This document shows, in pieces, positions 9,801 through 16,521 of a stretch of DNA of 51,925 bases (the first letter of the stretch is position 1; each line of letters begins with the position of its first letter). The notes below the pieces were generated by a model. That model was not told the origin of the DNA. It worked only from the letters and a program-made list of their open reading frames with translations, and did no database searches. The position numbers and the translations under genes are program-made. Source of the DNA: CAZGKX01 sp964525945 (GTDB lineage: Bacteria > Pseudomonadota > Gammaproteobacteria > Legionellales > Legionellaceae); the NCBI GenBank assembly GCA_964525945.1, contig CAZGKX010000011.1, positions 1 through 51,925 on the forward strand, written 5' to 3'.

Positions 9801-10881
9801 AGAAGGAGTGGAGATTTTTGATAAAGTTGTTAATTCCGAGTTGGGTCAAGTTGTTATTTCAAAAGATAATTTAAATGCTTATGCAGCGCCTAAAACACCC
9901 TTGTATGAATTTGACGTCCAGCATTCCCTTGGTGCAACTGCAATCGAGGTTTTGCAAAAACTTTGGCAGCAAACGCTGGGCATAGAATTCATCGACATTG
10001 ATGATGATTTTTATGAGTTGGGGGGGCATTCATTAATTGCTGTGAGTTTATTGAGCAAAATTCGGCAGCAATTTAATGTGAAAATTCCTTCCACGACGTT
10101 GTTTCAAGTAAAAACTATCCGTGCTTTGGCAACCATGATTGAATCTTATAAGCAAGAACAAGAAGCTTGCTCACCCTTGGTTGTATTACGCCCTGGAAGC
10201 CCTTCAAAGCCCTCGTTGTTTATGATTCATCCTGTGGGTGGGACTGTATTTTGTTACATGCAGCTGGCCGGTGGATTGGATACGGATCGAACCATTTATG
10301 CCCTTCAAGATCCAAGCCTCGAAACTGAAAAATCGTTGTTTTCAACCATTGAGGACATGGCAATTTTTTACTTGGACCAGGTGCAAAAAATTCAGAAACA
10401 CGGTCCTTATTATTTATGTGGGGCATCATTTGGTTCTTTGGTGGTGACTGAAATGGCTCATTTGCTTGAGCAGCAAAATGAAACCGTCAAATTCATTGGG
10501 ATCATTGATGGCTGGGGCACTACTGGTCAAATGGATTTTGATACAGATTATGTACGAGACATTATTAATTTGCATCATCCTAATTATCAGCAAGATCTCC
10601 ATTTTGATAAACAATCTTTATGGGAGTCTTTGTTGCATCAGCGTTTAAACATGATGTTATGTTATCAATATAAGCATGTTAAAAGTCCAATGGTGTTGTT
10701 TAAAGCGTTGGAATTGTTGCCGGAATATAAATTGATTGATGCCCCTGATAATCACTGGTCTAAATACACGCCATCTCTCTTGGTAAGAAATATTTCAGGC
10801 GATCACAACACCATAATGCAAGCCCCCAATGTTGCAACACTTTCCATGGAAATGAATAAATANNNNNNNNNNATTCTATGA
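3832..10881 (+). CDS. Single-chain hybrid NRPS-PKS: A-PCP-KS-AT-KR-ACP-TE
   Basis: About 2,350 residues, all modules in one frame. Approximate residues from the 3832 start are as follows. Adenylation domain 15-510: A3 YTSGTTGKPKG, A4 FDISAAE, A5 FYGPTETT, A7 TGD, A8 GRIDTQIKIRG, A10 NGKVDRK. PCP with Ser ~564 in LGLHS. Ketosynthase 628-1060 with Cys ~799 in NTACSTG and both His motifs (EAHGTGT, NIGHTDSASG). Acyltransferase from ~1157 with GHSIGEY and the HAFH motif typical of malonyl-CoA selection. Ketoreductase from ~1770 with TGGLGGIG and the Ser/Tyr/Asn set. ACP with Ser ~2066 (LGGHS). Thioesterase from ~2129 with GASFG and a GDH histidine. No condensation, dehydratase or enoylreductase domain is seen. 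Inferred chemistry: load one amino acid (or similar acid), extend once with malonate, reduce to beta-hydroxy and release. An in-frame ATG at 3772 lies too close to the candidate promoter. Two 10-N gaps interrupt the sequence, and the exact C-terminus is uncertain. Confidence 0.93.
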   Translation: MPKNRYNSSKSTENHGMDTKNLISLIAQNATRTPSKVAIHDETRAIDYQELNSKSNQLAHCIHRYKSTALRNIVIYMERSIDSIICLLAVIKSNNTYVPIDHEASSKQFEQIVNDCTPSILLTNKPLSKSIEHIVQKHGIFVINIGESKHLLQQMPNDRLSILPTNNIAYILYTSGTTGKPKGVQITHEGLINFLCSMKEKINFLEEDVFLAITPLTFDISAAEIYIPLVTGASLVFVDNYVRYEPNKLQHYLEKFNVSIMQATPITWQMLIENGWKNASKIKVICGGEALSVHLARKLRAISKDVWNFYGPTETTVWSTCYKIDAIDETHPVIAIGKPLANTEVYVLNDSLQQQPAGEPGELYIGGVGVAVGYLNRPDLNKKCFLPIPFSQDKEGCLYKTGDLVVQDDEGNLHYLGRIDTQIKIRGHRIEASAIENVLMDYQGIKECVVVDKNPEQQHELVAYLILMGDDIALKMLREHLKAHFPSYMVPTRYVVVDEFPVTANGKVDRKNMSTVKKYKYLNHEKKESRIENKYEAILMEIIQSCLQREDIDPEGNFFDLGLHSMQLVDIAQALNRILNQSISVVDLFEHSTIRDFANFLIGYESDDKFESKPDVLLSSDQFNSYDHHIAVIGMACKVPGADDYNGFWDLIIQKKESITFFNEDELKKSGVSADIYRSKTYVPARGVLSDIDKFDAAFFGYTPAEARIMDPQHRVFLEQSWAALEDAGYCATHFSGKISVYAGMNDSTYFINHLLPNTQIKTDYDTQQLLLATSTHYLSTKVAYAMGLKGASVTVNTACSTGLVSIAMACNSLMNHDCDMALAGAVTIVTPQQSGYFYQELGILSPDGHCRVFDTQSQGTVLSNGCGIVILKRLSDALKDNDRILGVVRGWALNNDGASKVGFTAPSVEGQISCVQDALLRAEIAPTAIEYMEAHGTGTLMGDPIEIASLSKAYAYETHQKSHYCALGSVKANIGHTDSASGTIGFIKTILALHHKTLPPQINYSHANANINFEHSPYYVNCEARAWETIHKQRTAAVHSLGFGGTNAHMIVQEAPLIKTTSSKGANLFIVSAKTEQSLQANIHALHEYLVNLRPKQSIDIHLADMAYTLQLGRKSFQWRTAIAYESIEHLMGVLNAPNQLKKYCVNSAEKKLKRIVFGFTGQGSQYAGMAAEIYGQHPYFKQIVDECCGHLQPDLGMDLRPILFPKTVEETQTANEQLLNTQYTQLALFVIEYALAKFLMFFGIVPHAMIGHSIGEYVAATLSGVLSLKDSLSLIVTRGKLMASTKPGLMLVVPLAIEEINPYLDSDVEVVVSNAPHLHVVAGDKNKISLFAQSLQPLLKSKDRVCKTLFTSHAFHSQSMDPIVETFYELSAQYPIAKPLIPYISNVTGNWISAQDLTNKRYWTQHLRQTVLFSKGIETLDLSEHDVFIEIGPGRVLTQLIQQHAFASKPLLLQTLRSSAETHQNSYAFFLSTLGKLWLHHLPLAWEHLYTNEIRQRCALPTYAFEKNSYWVNVSTEMNPSILRTNPGGILYKPIWEQNKKLSTQILLQDVEAKKCLIIFCDDHEKYALFLDNFAKEMDVYIISAGLKFEKLQQGFVINPLQKSDYMSCLKDIKNNYDEFLVIHLWFVGGPVFFDGTNALSKGPYSLLYLTQAFNELHTNKSLKILALTTQMHSVLGNEKILPFKATLLGPCKVIPQEHGNIACKSIDLESSSNWTSSLIKHLYEEVENTSAMHXXXXRGQYRWIKKLKPCDKEIDAAQHNRLKKHGVYVITGGLGGIGLSIAQHLAQKYNAHIVLLTRSEFPSENEWQTYIDKVNPKQQHHEKIKKLLHIKEHAHSLTLECVAVENFEQLQKVINSIKKKFHAINGVIHAAGVAGGGVAQHKTIDTYENVLRPKLDGTHNLIKCLKDEPLDTLVLMSSITAITGYPGQIDYCSANCSVDAYAHSNDNFHYPVFCVVMNWLAWRDVGMAAESKTLLMRLDESNSIGSKEGVEIFDKVVNSELGQVVISKDNLNAYAAPKTPLYEFDVQHSLGATAIEVLQKLWQQTLGIEFIDIDDDFYELGGHSLIAVSLLSKIRQQFNVKIPSTTLFQVKTIRALATMIESYKQEQEACSPLVVLRPGSPSKPSLFMIHPVGGTVFCYMQLAGGLDTDRTIYALQDPSLETEKSLFSTIEDMAIFYLDQVQKIQKHGPYYLCGASFGSLVVTEMAHLLEQQNETVKFIGIIDGWGTTGQMDFDTDYVRDIINLHHPNYQQDLHFDKQSLWESLLHQRLNMMLCYQYKHVKSPMVLFKALELLPEYKLIDAPDNHWSKYTPSLLVRNISGDHNTIMQAPNVATLSMEMNKXXXXIL
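9040..9049. other. Assembly gap (10 N) inside the NRPS-PKS
   Basis: Ten N lie between the acyltransferase and the ketoreductase Rossmann core, in the structural KR half. The frame happens to continue across, but a fixed 10-N filler may stand for a gap of any size. Confidence 0.9.
10863..10872. other. Assembly gap (10 N) at the NRPS-PKS 3' end
   Basis: Ten N directly follow the codons MNK and the bases TA. If the missing base is A or G, the protein stops here. Otherwise it continues to the TGA at 10879-10881 or further. The thioesterase is already essentially complete. Confidence 0.9.
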
Positions 10882-10935
10882 AGATAAAATAATAATTGGT
10901 TATGTAATGAATAAATACTTAAAATAAAGCATGAG

Positions 10936-11823
10936 TTACACACCGTTGCTTAATGCAGGGTAGGTAAACAATAGAAAATGCACTAAATTTAATGAAAAAT
11001 GGGTTATTATACTTGCTTCAATACGATGGGTTCGAAAATATATAAAACCATAACCCATTCCAGCGACAGTTGCCAAAACCACATACATGATCCCTCCAGG
11101 ATAATGTGCGAGACCGAACAAAATCGACGACATAACAATGGCCAGAATATTACCGTATTGGATGCGTTGTAATACGATGCATAAGTATTTTTGAATAAAG
11201 CCACGAAAAAAACCTTCTTCTGCGATACATACAAACAACAAGTTTGTAAAAGACCATAGCAAAAAGCTACCAGGTAGCTTGGGATCGAAACGGACATAAT
11301 TGAATAAAAAGGAGAGGCACAACAGAATGAAAATCAATAAACAGGCCAGGGGTGTAGTCGTCTTAAGCATTTTGATCCATTCCACTTTCTTGGATATGCG
11401 TTGATGAAGAACGCCTAAAATAATTATCCCTACCATTGTTTTATCAAAATTAAGGTACAAGCTGAATGGAGTCCCGCCTTGACTGATGTTTATGTTATCT
11501 AGCACTTGCAGGTTATTGAATCCAGGAAGCGCGTGCATTTCCAATCCTGTACCCAAACAAAACAAAGCCACCCCTGAGATCACACGAATCCAAATTGGGT
11601 ATAGTTTGTGACCTAAACAATAAGCAAATGCCACCAATAATAAAATGAAAAAAACTGCATCAACACCAACCCGCCTACTTATTAAGCCAAATCCAGTGGA
11701 AATGGCCAATGTTAATCCCCACAAAGGTATTTTTTTTAGTTTTGGTGCCCATAGCAATACAACCGTTAGATAAAGAAACGCGTAGGTAAATAAGGTTGTT
11801 AAGTGATTTGTTATCAAGTTCAT
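10936..11823 (-). CDS. CPBP-family intramembrane glutamic endopeptidase (CAAX protease/bacteriocin-processing type)
   Basis: 295 residues with about eight hydrophobic segments. It carries the three family motifs: EEGFFRG (Glu202, Glu203, Arg207), FGLAH (His240) and THFSLNL (His275, Asn279). Known members cleave substrates inside the membrane and include eukaryotic Rce1 and bacterial proteins linked to bacteriocin immunity or peptide processing. The gene is convergent with the NRPS-PKS and ends 55 bp from it, so it is not in the same operon. A role in self-protection or processing is possible but not shown. Confidence 0.88.
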   Translation of the reverse strand: MNLITNHLTTLFTYAFLYLTVVLLWAPKLKKIPLWGLTLAISTGFGLISRRVGVDAVFFILLLVAFAYCLGHKLYPIWIRVISGVALFCLGTGLEMHALPGFNNLQVLDNINISQGGTPFSLYLNFDKTMVGIIILGVLHQRISKKVEWIKMLKTTTPLACLLIFILLCLSFLFNYVRFDPKLPGSFLLWSFTNLLFVCIAEEGFFRGFIQKYLCIVLQRIQYGNILAIVMSSILFGLAHYPGGIMYVVLATVAGMGYGFIYFRTHRIEASIITHFSLNLVHFLLFTYPALSNGV

Positions 11824-12157
11824 TGGCTACAGTACATATGCTAAATTAGAAGAATTTATCATATTAAATTGAATGATGCTGTTTGGAAAGGAATAGGTCA
11901 GGATAAGGCTTTATGCCGCGATTTTAATTGACTTGTAAGTGGGCCTTGGCCCAAGGCCCAACCTACAAAATATGAGTCAATTAAAAATAAATCCACTATA
12001 ATATTCGATCTTGAATCGGGAGCATCTGGATACCATGCATAAAGCACGGTACGTAGGTAAAAGGTAAAAGTAAATAAGAACATTTGAGGGTTAAAAAGTT
12101 AGCTGGATTTACTCTGAGGGCTCGTGCTGTTGTCATTCATGGAAAAAATTTATAGCC
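11824..12157. other. Intergenic spacer with hairpin repeat
   Basis: No convincing gene. The only clear structure is the hairpin element at 11922-11986. A 61-codon minus-strand frame across it is an artefact of the palindrome. Confidence 0.6.
11922..11986. repeat. Long nested inverted repeat (MITE/REP-like hairpin)
   Basis: The outer arms TTTTAATTGACT (11922-11933) and AGTCAATTAAAA (11975-11986) are exact reverse complements. The inner arms GGGCCTTGG / CCAAGGCCC (11941-11959) pair around a single base. The stretch between is also largely self-complementary (TTGTA...TACAA with one mismatch and one bulge). The whole 65 bp can fold into one hairpin, as expected for a miniature mobile or REP-type element. 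Confidence 0.7.
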
Positions 12158-12277
12158 TGCTTTATTGCAAAAAATCATGTGTTTGAATGCATTGAAATCG
12201 ACTACAATCGAAAACGACTTCAGGCGATGTTCGATGACACAACGCCCGCATTTAATTCTCCAAAGGAGCTGCAATAG
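12158..12277 (+). pseudogene. IS3-family transposase OrfB, C-terminal remnant
   Basis: The frame ending at the TAG at 12275-12277 reads ...IEIDYNRKRLQAMFDDTTPAF..., close to the conserved C-terminus of IS3-group OrfB proteins (typically YxEIxYNRxRRHSxLxxxTPxxF). Nothing recognisable as transposase precedes it, so only about 35-40 codons survive. Its stop codon sits directly before the ATG of the TerC-family gene, so the old insertion supplies the sequence around that gene's ribosome binding site. Confidence 0.55.
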
Positions 12278-13804
12278 ATGGAATGGTTATTTGATCCCAC
12301 TTTATGGATAGGGCTGCTTACTTTAATCACATTGGAAATTGTTTTAGGCATTGATAATCTTATTTTCATTGCCATTCTGACCGATAAATTACCTCCACGT
12401 CAGCGAAACAAAGCACGAATCACTGGCTTATCGCTGGCGTTGCTGATGCGGCTTGCGTTGCTTTCGCTCATTTTTTGGATAGTAACGCTCACAAAACCTT
12501 TGTTTTCGATAGGTCCTTTATCCTTTTCCATTCGTGACCTCATTCTGCTTTTTGGTGGTCTATTTTTATTGTTAAAAGCAACAATAGAATTGCACGAACG
12601 GATCGATGGTGTCTCGGCAAGTCAAAAAGAGTCTAAAGTCTACGCGGGTTTTGGCTTGGTCATTACTCAAATTGTCATTTTGGATGCTATTTTTTCGTTG
12701 GATGCTGTGATCACCGCAGTTGGAATGGTCGATCAATTGGCGGTGATGATGGCGGCAGTGATCATTGCAATTTGCATTATGATGCTTGCCTCAAAACCTT
12801 TAACACGTTTTGTGAATGCCCATCAAACGGTTATTGTTCTTTGTTTAAGTTTCTTGCTCACGATTGGTTTTAGTCTTGTTGCAGAAGGTTTAGGCTTTAA
12901 AATTCCCAAAGGGTATTTGTATGCGGCCATTGGTTTTTCCATTCTCATCGAGATGTTTAATCAAATAGCGCGTAGAAATCTTCTCAAAAATGAATCCCAT
13001 ATAAGCTTTAGAGAACGCACCGCCCAAGCCGTGCTTCACATGCTAGGGAGACCTGACACGGGCGGAAATGACGAAGAAGAACAGCAAATTGAGGAACAGC
13101 CTGTGTTTGCTATAGAAGAGCTGAATATGGTACGCGGAGCACTGACACTGGCTGAAAGAAAAATTCGTTCCATCATGACGCTTCGTTCGGATATTTCCTG
13201 GATCAATATCCATGATGATATAGATAACATTCGTCAGCAGTTATTAGATACGCCTCATAGCTTTTTATTGGTTTGTCGTGAAAGTCTGGATAATTTTATC
13301 GGTATTGCGCGTGCTAAAGATTTAATGGCCGATGTTCTTTCAAAAGGCATAATTGATCAGACCAACTTAAAAAAAACCATTGTCTTGGATGAAAGTTGGG
13401 GCGTGATAAAAGCCATGGAGATGTTGAAAGGCTCGTCCGGTCAGTTGTTGATCATCGTCGATGAATATGGAACTGTGAAAGGGCTTGTAACCCCCATTGA
13501 TATTTTAGAAGCGATCGCCGGTGAATTCCCTGATGAAGACGAACAGTTTGACGTGCAGCAAATGGGTGAAGGGGTTTGGCAGGTGGCTGGCGGTGCGGAT
13601 CTCTATCATCTTGGGCAAACGCTACAAACTCACTTTTTAATGGATGACGATGAATACACGTCCCTGGCTGGATTTTTATTGTCTCATTTTAATCGACTTC
13701 CTGATGTTGGCGACACAATAGAGGTGAATGGTTTCAGATTTGAAATAGTAAAACTTGTCAATCGAAAAATTGATGTGGTGTTGATCAATAAAATAATGAA
13801 GTGA
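12278..13804 (+). CDS. TerC-family membrane protein with CBS pair and CorC/HlyC domain
   Basis: 508 residues, preceded by AAGGAG. Residues 1-235 form a seven-helix TerC domain with the diagnostic acidic motif EIVLGIDNLIF and a second acid pair in LDAIFSLDAV. Two CBS domains follow (about 295-415: RSIMTLRSDISWI, LLIIVDEYGTVKGLVTP). The C-terminal CorC/HlyC domain (about 425-505) includes GGADLYHL, DDDEYTSLAGF and NGFRFEI. This is the architecture of E. coli YegH/YoaE-type proteins. TerC proteins are linked to metal export and protection of exoenzymes from metal overload; CBS-CorC tails sense nucleotides. Probably inner-membrane; the transported ion is not determinable here. Confidence 0.92.
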   Translation: MEWLFDPTLWIGLLTLITLEIVLGIDNLIFIAILTDKLPPRQRNKARITGLSLALLMRLALLSLIFWIVTLTKPLFSIGPLSFSIRDLILLFGGLFLLLKATIELHERIDGVSASQKESKVYAGFGLVITQIVILDAIFSLDAVITAVGMVDQLAVMMAAVIIAICIMMLASKPLTRFVNAHQTVIVLCLSFLLTIGFSLVAEGLGFKIPKGYLYAAIGFSILIEMFNQIARRNLLKNESHISFRERTAQAVLHMLGRPDTGGNDEEEQQIEEQPVFAIEELNMVRGALTLAERKIRSIMTLRSDISWINIHDDIDNIRQQLLDTPHSFLLVCRESLDNFIGIARAKDLMADVLSKGIIDQTNLKKTIVLDESWGVIKAMEMLKGSSGQLLIIVDEYGTVKGLVTPIDILEAIAGEFPDEDEQFDVQQMGEGVWQVAGGADLYHLGQTLQTHFLMDDDEYTSLAGFLLSHFNRLPDVGDTIEVNGFRFEIVKLVNRKIDVVLINKIMK

Positions 13805-13948
13805 CGAGCTTGTTCGATATAGGTGCGTTCTCATTCCCATAAAAATGCAGTAGAATGAGGACAGCATTGTTTTGCAAAAAAATTATACCAATACTGAAAT
13901 CAGGCTCGTTTACTCTACTTTACTTTCCTTAAATCTAGAGGAGGAATT

Positions 13949-15352
13949 ATGCTGGGTTTAAATGCTCTAGAATTGGCCCGAATTCAATTTGGATTCACCA
14001 TTTCTTTTCACATTATTTTTCCTGCGATCACCATAGGGCTCGCCAGTTATTTGGTTGTGCTTGAAGGTTTATGGCTTTATAAAAAAAATACTATCTACCG
14101 TGATCTCTATCATTTTTGGTCAAAAATATTCGCGGTTAATTTTGCGATGGGTGTGGTGTCAGGGTTGGTGATGGCTTATCAGTTTGGTACAAATTGGGCC
14201 AATTTCTCATCGTTTGCGGGAAGCATTACCGGCCCCTTATTGATGTATGAGGTTTTAACCGCCTTTTTTCTGGAGGCTGGTTTTTTGGGTGTGATGCTTT
14301 TTGGGTGGAACAAAGTAGGGCCTGGATTGCATTGGTTTTCCACCATCATGGTTGCATTAGGTACCCTTATTTCAGCAACTTGGATTCTTGCTTCAAACAG
14401 TTGGATGCAAACACCGCAAGGGTTTACCGTCGTGAATAATCAAGTTATCCCGGTTGATTGGTTACAGGTTATTTTCAATCCCTCGTTTCCTTATCGCCTT
14501 GCTCATATGGTGGTCTCCGCCTATGTGGCAACTGCATTATTCGTCGCTGCATCCGCTGCTTGGCATCTCTTAAAGGGCAAGCACTCGAAATCAATTAAAA
14601 TCATGTTTTCCATGGCGTTATGGATGATCACGATTGCCGTGCCGGTGCAAATTTTTCTAGGTGATCAGCATGGTTTAAATACTTTGAAATACCAACCTGT
14701 TAAAATTGCCGCAATTGAAGGCCATTGGGAAAATAACATCAATGCATCTGCTCCATTGGTTTTATTTGCTATTCCTGATACGCAGGCTGAAAAAAATAAG
14801 TTTGAACTCAGTATTCCTTACCTTGGATCGCTTATTTTAACGCATCACCTAAAGGGGCAGATTCCTGCGCTCAAAGATTTCCCTGCAGAAGACCGCCCCA
14901 ATGTCGCGATTGTGTTTTGGACATTTAGAATCATGGTAGGGCTTGGCTTACTCATGCTGGCTTTAGGTGCAATAAGCCTTATTTTACGGCTCCAAAAAAG
15001 AGTTTATCAATCCAGGCTTTTTTTAAAAAGCGTGGTATGGATGGGGCCATCGGGTCTTATTGCAATGCTTGCAGGTTGGTACACGACTGAAATAGGCCGC
15101 CAGCCCTGGATTATTTATGGTTTAATGCGCACCACAGATGCGGGTTCTCCTCAGTCCGAACTGATGTTATCGATATCGCTTATTATTTTTATCATGGTCT
15201 ATTTTGTAATTTTTGGCATAGGGATTAACTATTTATTAAAACTTATTGCTAAAGGACCAATGAATGAAAATGAACCTGATCAAAAAGAATCACATCGACC
15301 GGCGCGGCCTTTATCGGCAGCGCCAGATGACATTGATCCATTGTTAAATTAA
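13949..15352 (+). CDS. cioA: Cytochrome bd-type quinol oxidase subunit I, CioA-like
   Basis: 467 residues with a strong AGAGGAGG site ahead of the ATG. About nine membrane helices. Haem ligands match CydA: His21 (FTISFHI), His186 (RLAHMVV) and the Met of FRIMVGLG (Met329). The periplasmic Q loop is short, and the GRQPW motif continues as GRQPWIIYGLMRT. Both features mark the cyanide-insensitive CioA branch rather than classical CydA. It oxidises quinol and reduces O2 to water without pumping protons. First gene of a three-gene operon with cioB and a DUF2474-like protein. Confidence 0.95.
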   Translation: MLGLNALELARIQFGFTISFHIIFPAITIGLASYLVVLEGLWLYKKNTIYRDLYHFWSKIFAVNFAMGVVSGLVMAYQFGTNWANFSSFAGSITGPLLMYEVLTAFFLEAGFLGVMLFGWNKVGPGLHWFSTIMVALGTLISATWILASNSWMQTPQGFTVVNNQVIPVDWLQVIFNPSFPYRLAHMVVSAYVATALFVAASAAWHLLKGKHSKSIKIMFSMALWMITIAVPVQIFLGDQHGLNTLKYQPVKIAAIEGHWENNINASAPLVLFAIPDTQAEKNKFELSIPYLGSLILTHHLKGQIPALKDFPAEDRPNVAIVFWTFRIMVGLGLLMLALGAISLILRLQKRVYQSRLFLKSVVWMGPSGLIAMLAGWYTTEIGRQPWIIYGLMRTTDAGSPQSELMLSISLIIFIMVYFVIFGIGINYLLKLIAKGPMNENEPDQKESHRPARPLSAAPDDIDPLLN

Positions 15353-15373
15353 GCCTAAAAAAGGAGCAGTGCT

Positions 15374-16393
15374 ATGGGAATTGATCTGCCATTGATATGG
15401 TTTTTAATCATTGGGTTTGGTTTGATGATGTACATTATCATGGACGGGTTTGATTTAGGCATTGGCATTCTTTTTCCGTTCATTACTAACACAGAAGAAC
15501 GCGATCGGATGGTGAATACCGTCGCACCGGTGTGGGATGGGAATGAGACTTGGTTGGTCTTAGGGGGAGTGGGGTTTCTTGCTGCTTTTCCTAAAGCTTA
15601 TTCCATTATTTTGACGGCGCTTTATTTTCCACTTATTTTTATGCTTTGTGGTCTTATTTTACGGGGTGTTTCGTTTGAGTTTCGTTTCAAAGCAACGGAG
15701 CATCACAAACCCTTTTGGGATAAAGCGTTTATTTTAGGCTCTTTTGTTGCAACGTTTTTTCAAGGTGTGAGCTTGGGCGCGTTTATCAATGGATTTAACG
15801 TAAAACTTGATGGCCAAAACTTGGTGTTTTCTGGAAGTAGTTTCGATTGGTTTAGTCCTTTTAGTTTGTTCACGGGATTTGGGTTGGTCATCGCCTATGG
15901 GCTACTGGGTTGCACGTGGCTTATTCTAAAAACAGAAGGCAAACTACACCAATCCATGGTTAAAATTGCCAGGCCGTTGCTTGGTGTCTTGTTGTGCGTT
16001 ATAGGCATTGTCAGTGTTTGGACTCCCTTGAGCCATGAATACATCGCACAATGGTGGTTTTCTCTCCCTCATTTATTGGGTTTGGCTCCTTTTCCATTGC
16101 TTGCGTTGATCGCCGCATTCATTTTAATGAAAACGCTGCATCAAAAATCGAATGCAGCGCCTTTTGTGTTAACACTCGTCATTCTTTTGGCGGGGTATAT
16201 TGGTTTAGCCATCAGTCTTTGGCCTGCGATCATTCCTCCTTTTATTTCTTTTCGAGATGTTGCCGCGCCACCGCAAAGCATGGGTTTTGCTCTGGTCGGT
16301 GCTTTGTTGATTATCCCCTTTATTCTTGTTTATACGTCCTGGTCCTATTATGTTTTTCGAGGAAAAATAACGTCAAATGAAGGATACCATTAA
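15374..16393 (+). CDS. cioB: Cytochrome bd-type quinol oxidase subunit II, CioB-like
   Basis: 339 residues starting 21 bp after cioA, with AAGGAG at 15361-15366. About eight membrane helices and the family N-terminus (MDGFDLGIG, then VWDGNETWLVLGG). Subunit II packs against CioA and stabilises the haem site. Its TAA overlaps the next start codon (TAATG), indicating translational coupling to the small protein that follows. Confidence 0.95.
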   Translation: MGIDLPLIWFLIIGFGLMMYIIMDGFDLGIGILFPFITNTEERDRMVNTVAPVWDGNETWLVLGGVGFLAAFPKAYSIILTALYFPLIFMLCGLILRGVSFEFRFKATEHHKPFWDKAFILGSFVATFFQGVSLGAFINGFNVKLDGQNLVFSGSSFDWFSPFSLFTGFGLVIAYGLLGCTWLILKTEGKLHQSMVKIARPLLGVLLCVIGIVSVWTPLSHEYIAQWWFSLPHLLGLAPFPLLALIAAFILMKTLHQKSNAAPFVLTLVILLAGYIGLAISLWPAIIPPFISFRDVAAPPQSMGFALVGALLIIPFILVYTSWSYYVFRGKITSNEGYH

Positions 16394-16521
16394 TGCGTCG
16401 TAATTTTTGGAAACAATTGGCTTGGCTTGTTGTGATTTGGACAAGCAGTGTCGCTTTCTTGGCCGTATTTGCTTATTGTTTTCGACTGTTGATGACATCG
16501 GCAGGTTTAAAAACAAGTTAA
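16393..16521 (+). CDS. DUF2474-like small membrane subunit of the bd oxidase
   Basis: 42 residues, one membrane helix (about 8-36, rich in W, V, L and F) after a basic start (MRRNFWKQ), ending AGLKTS. Length, topology and position directly after cioB match the DUF2474 proteins of CIO operons, the likely counterpart of CydX. The ATG overlaps the cioB stop. Its last four bases overlap the 3' end of the convergent kinase gene. Confidence 0.8.
   Translation: MRRNFWKQLAWLVVIWTSSVAFLAVFAYCFRLLMTSAGLKTS

Noticed and set aside
11898..12083. 61-codon minus-strand frame over the hairpin at 11922-11986
   Set aside because: Its sequence (GWALGQGP) comes from the palindrome; such frames are typical repeat artefacts with no ribosome site.
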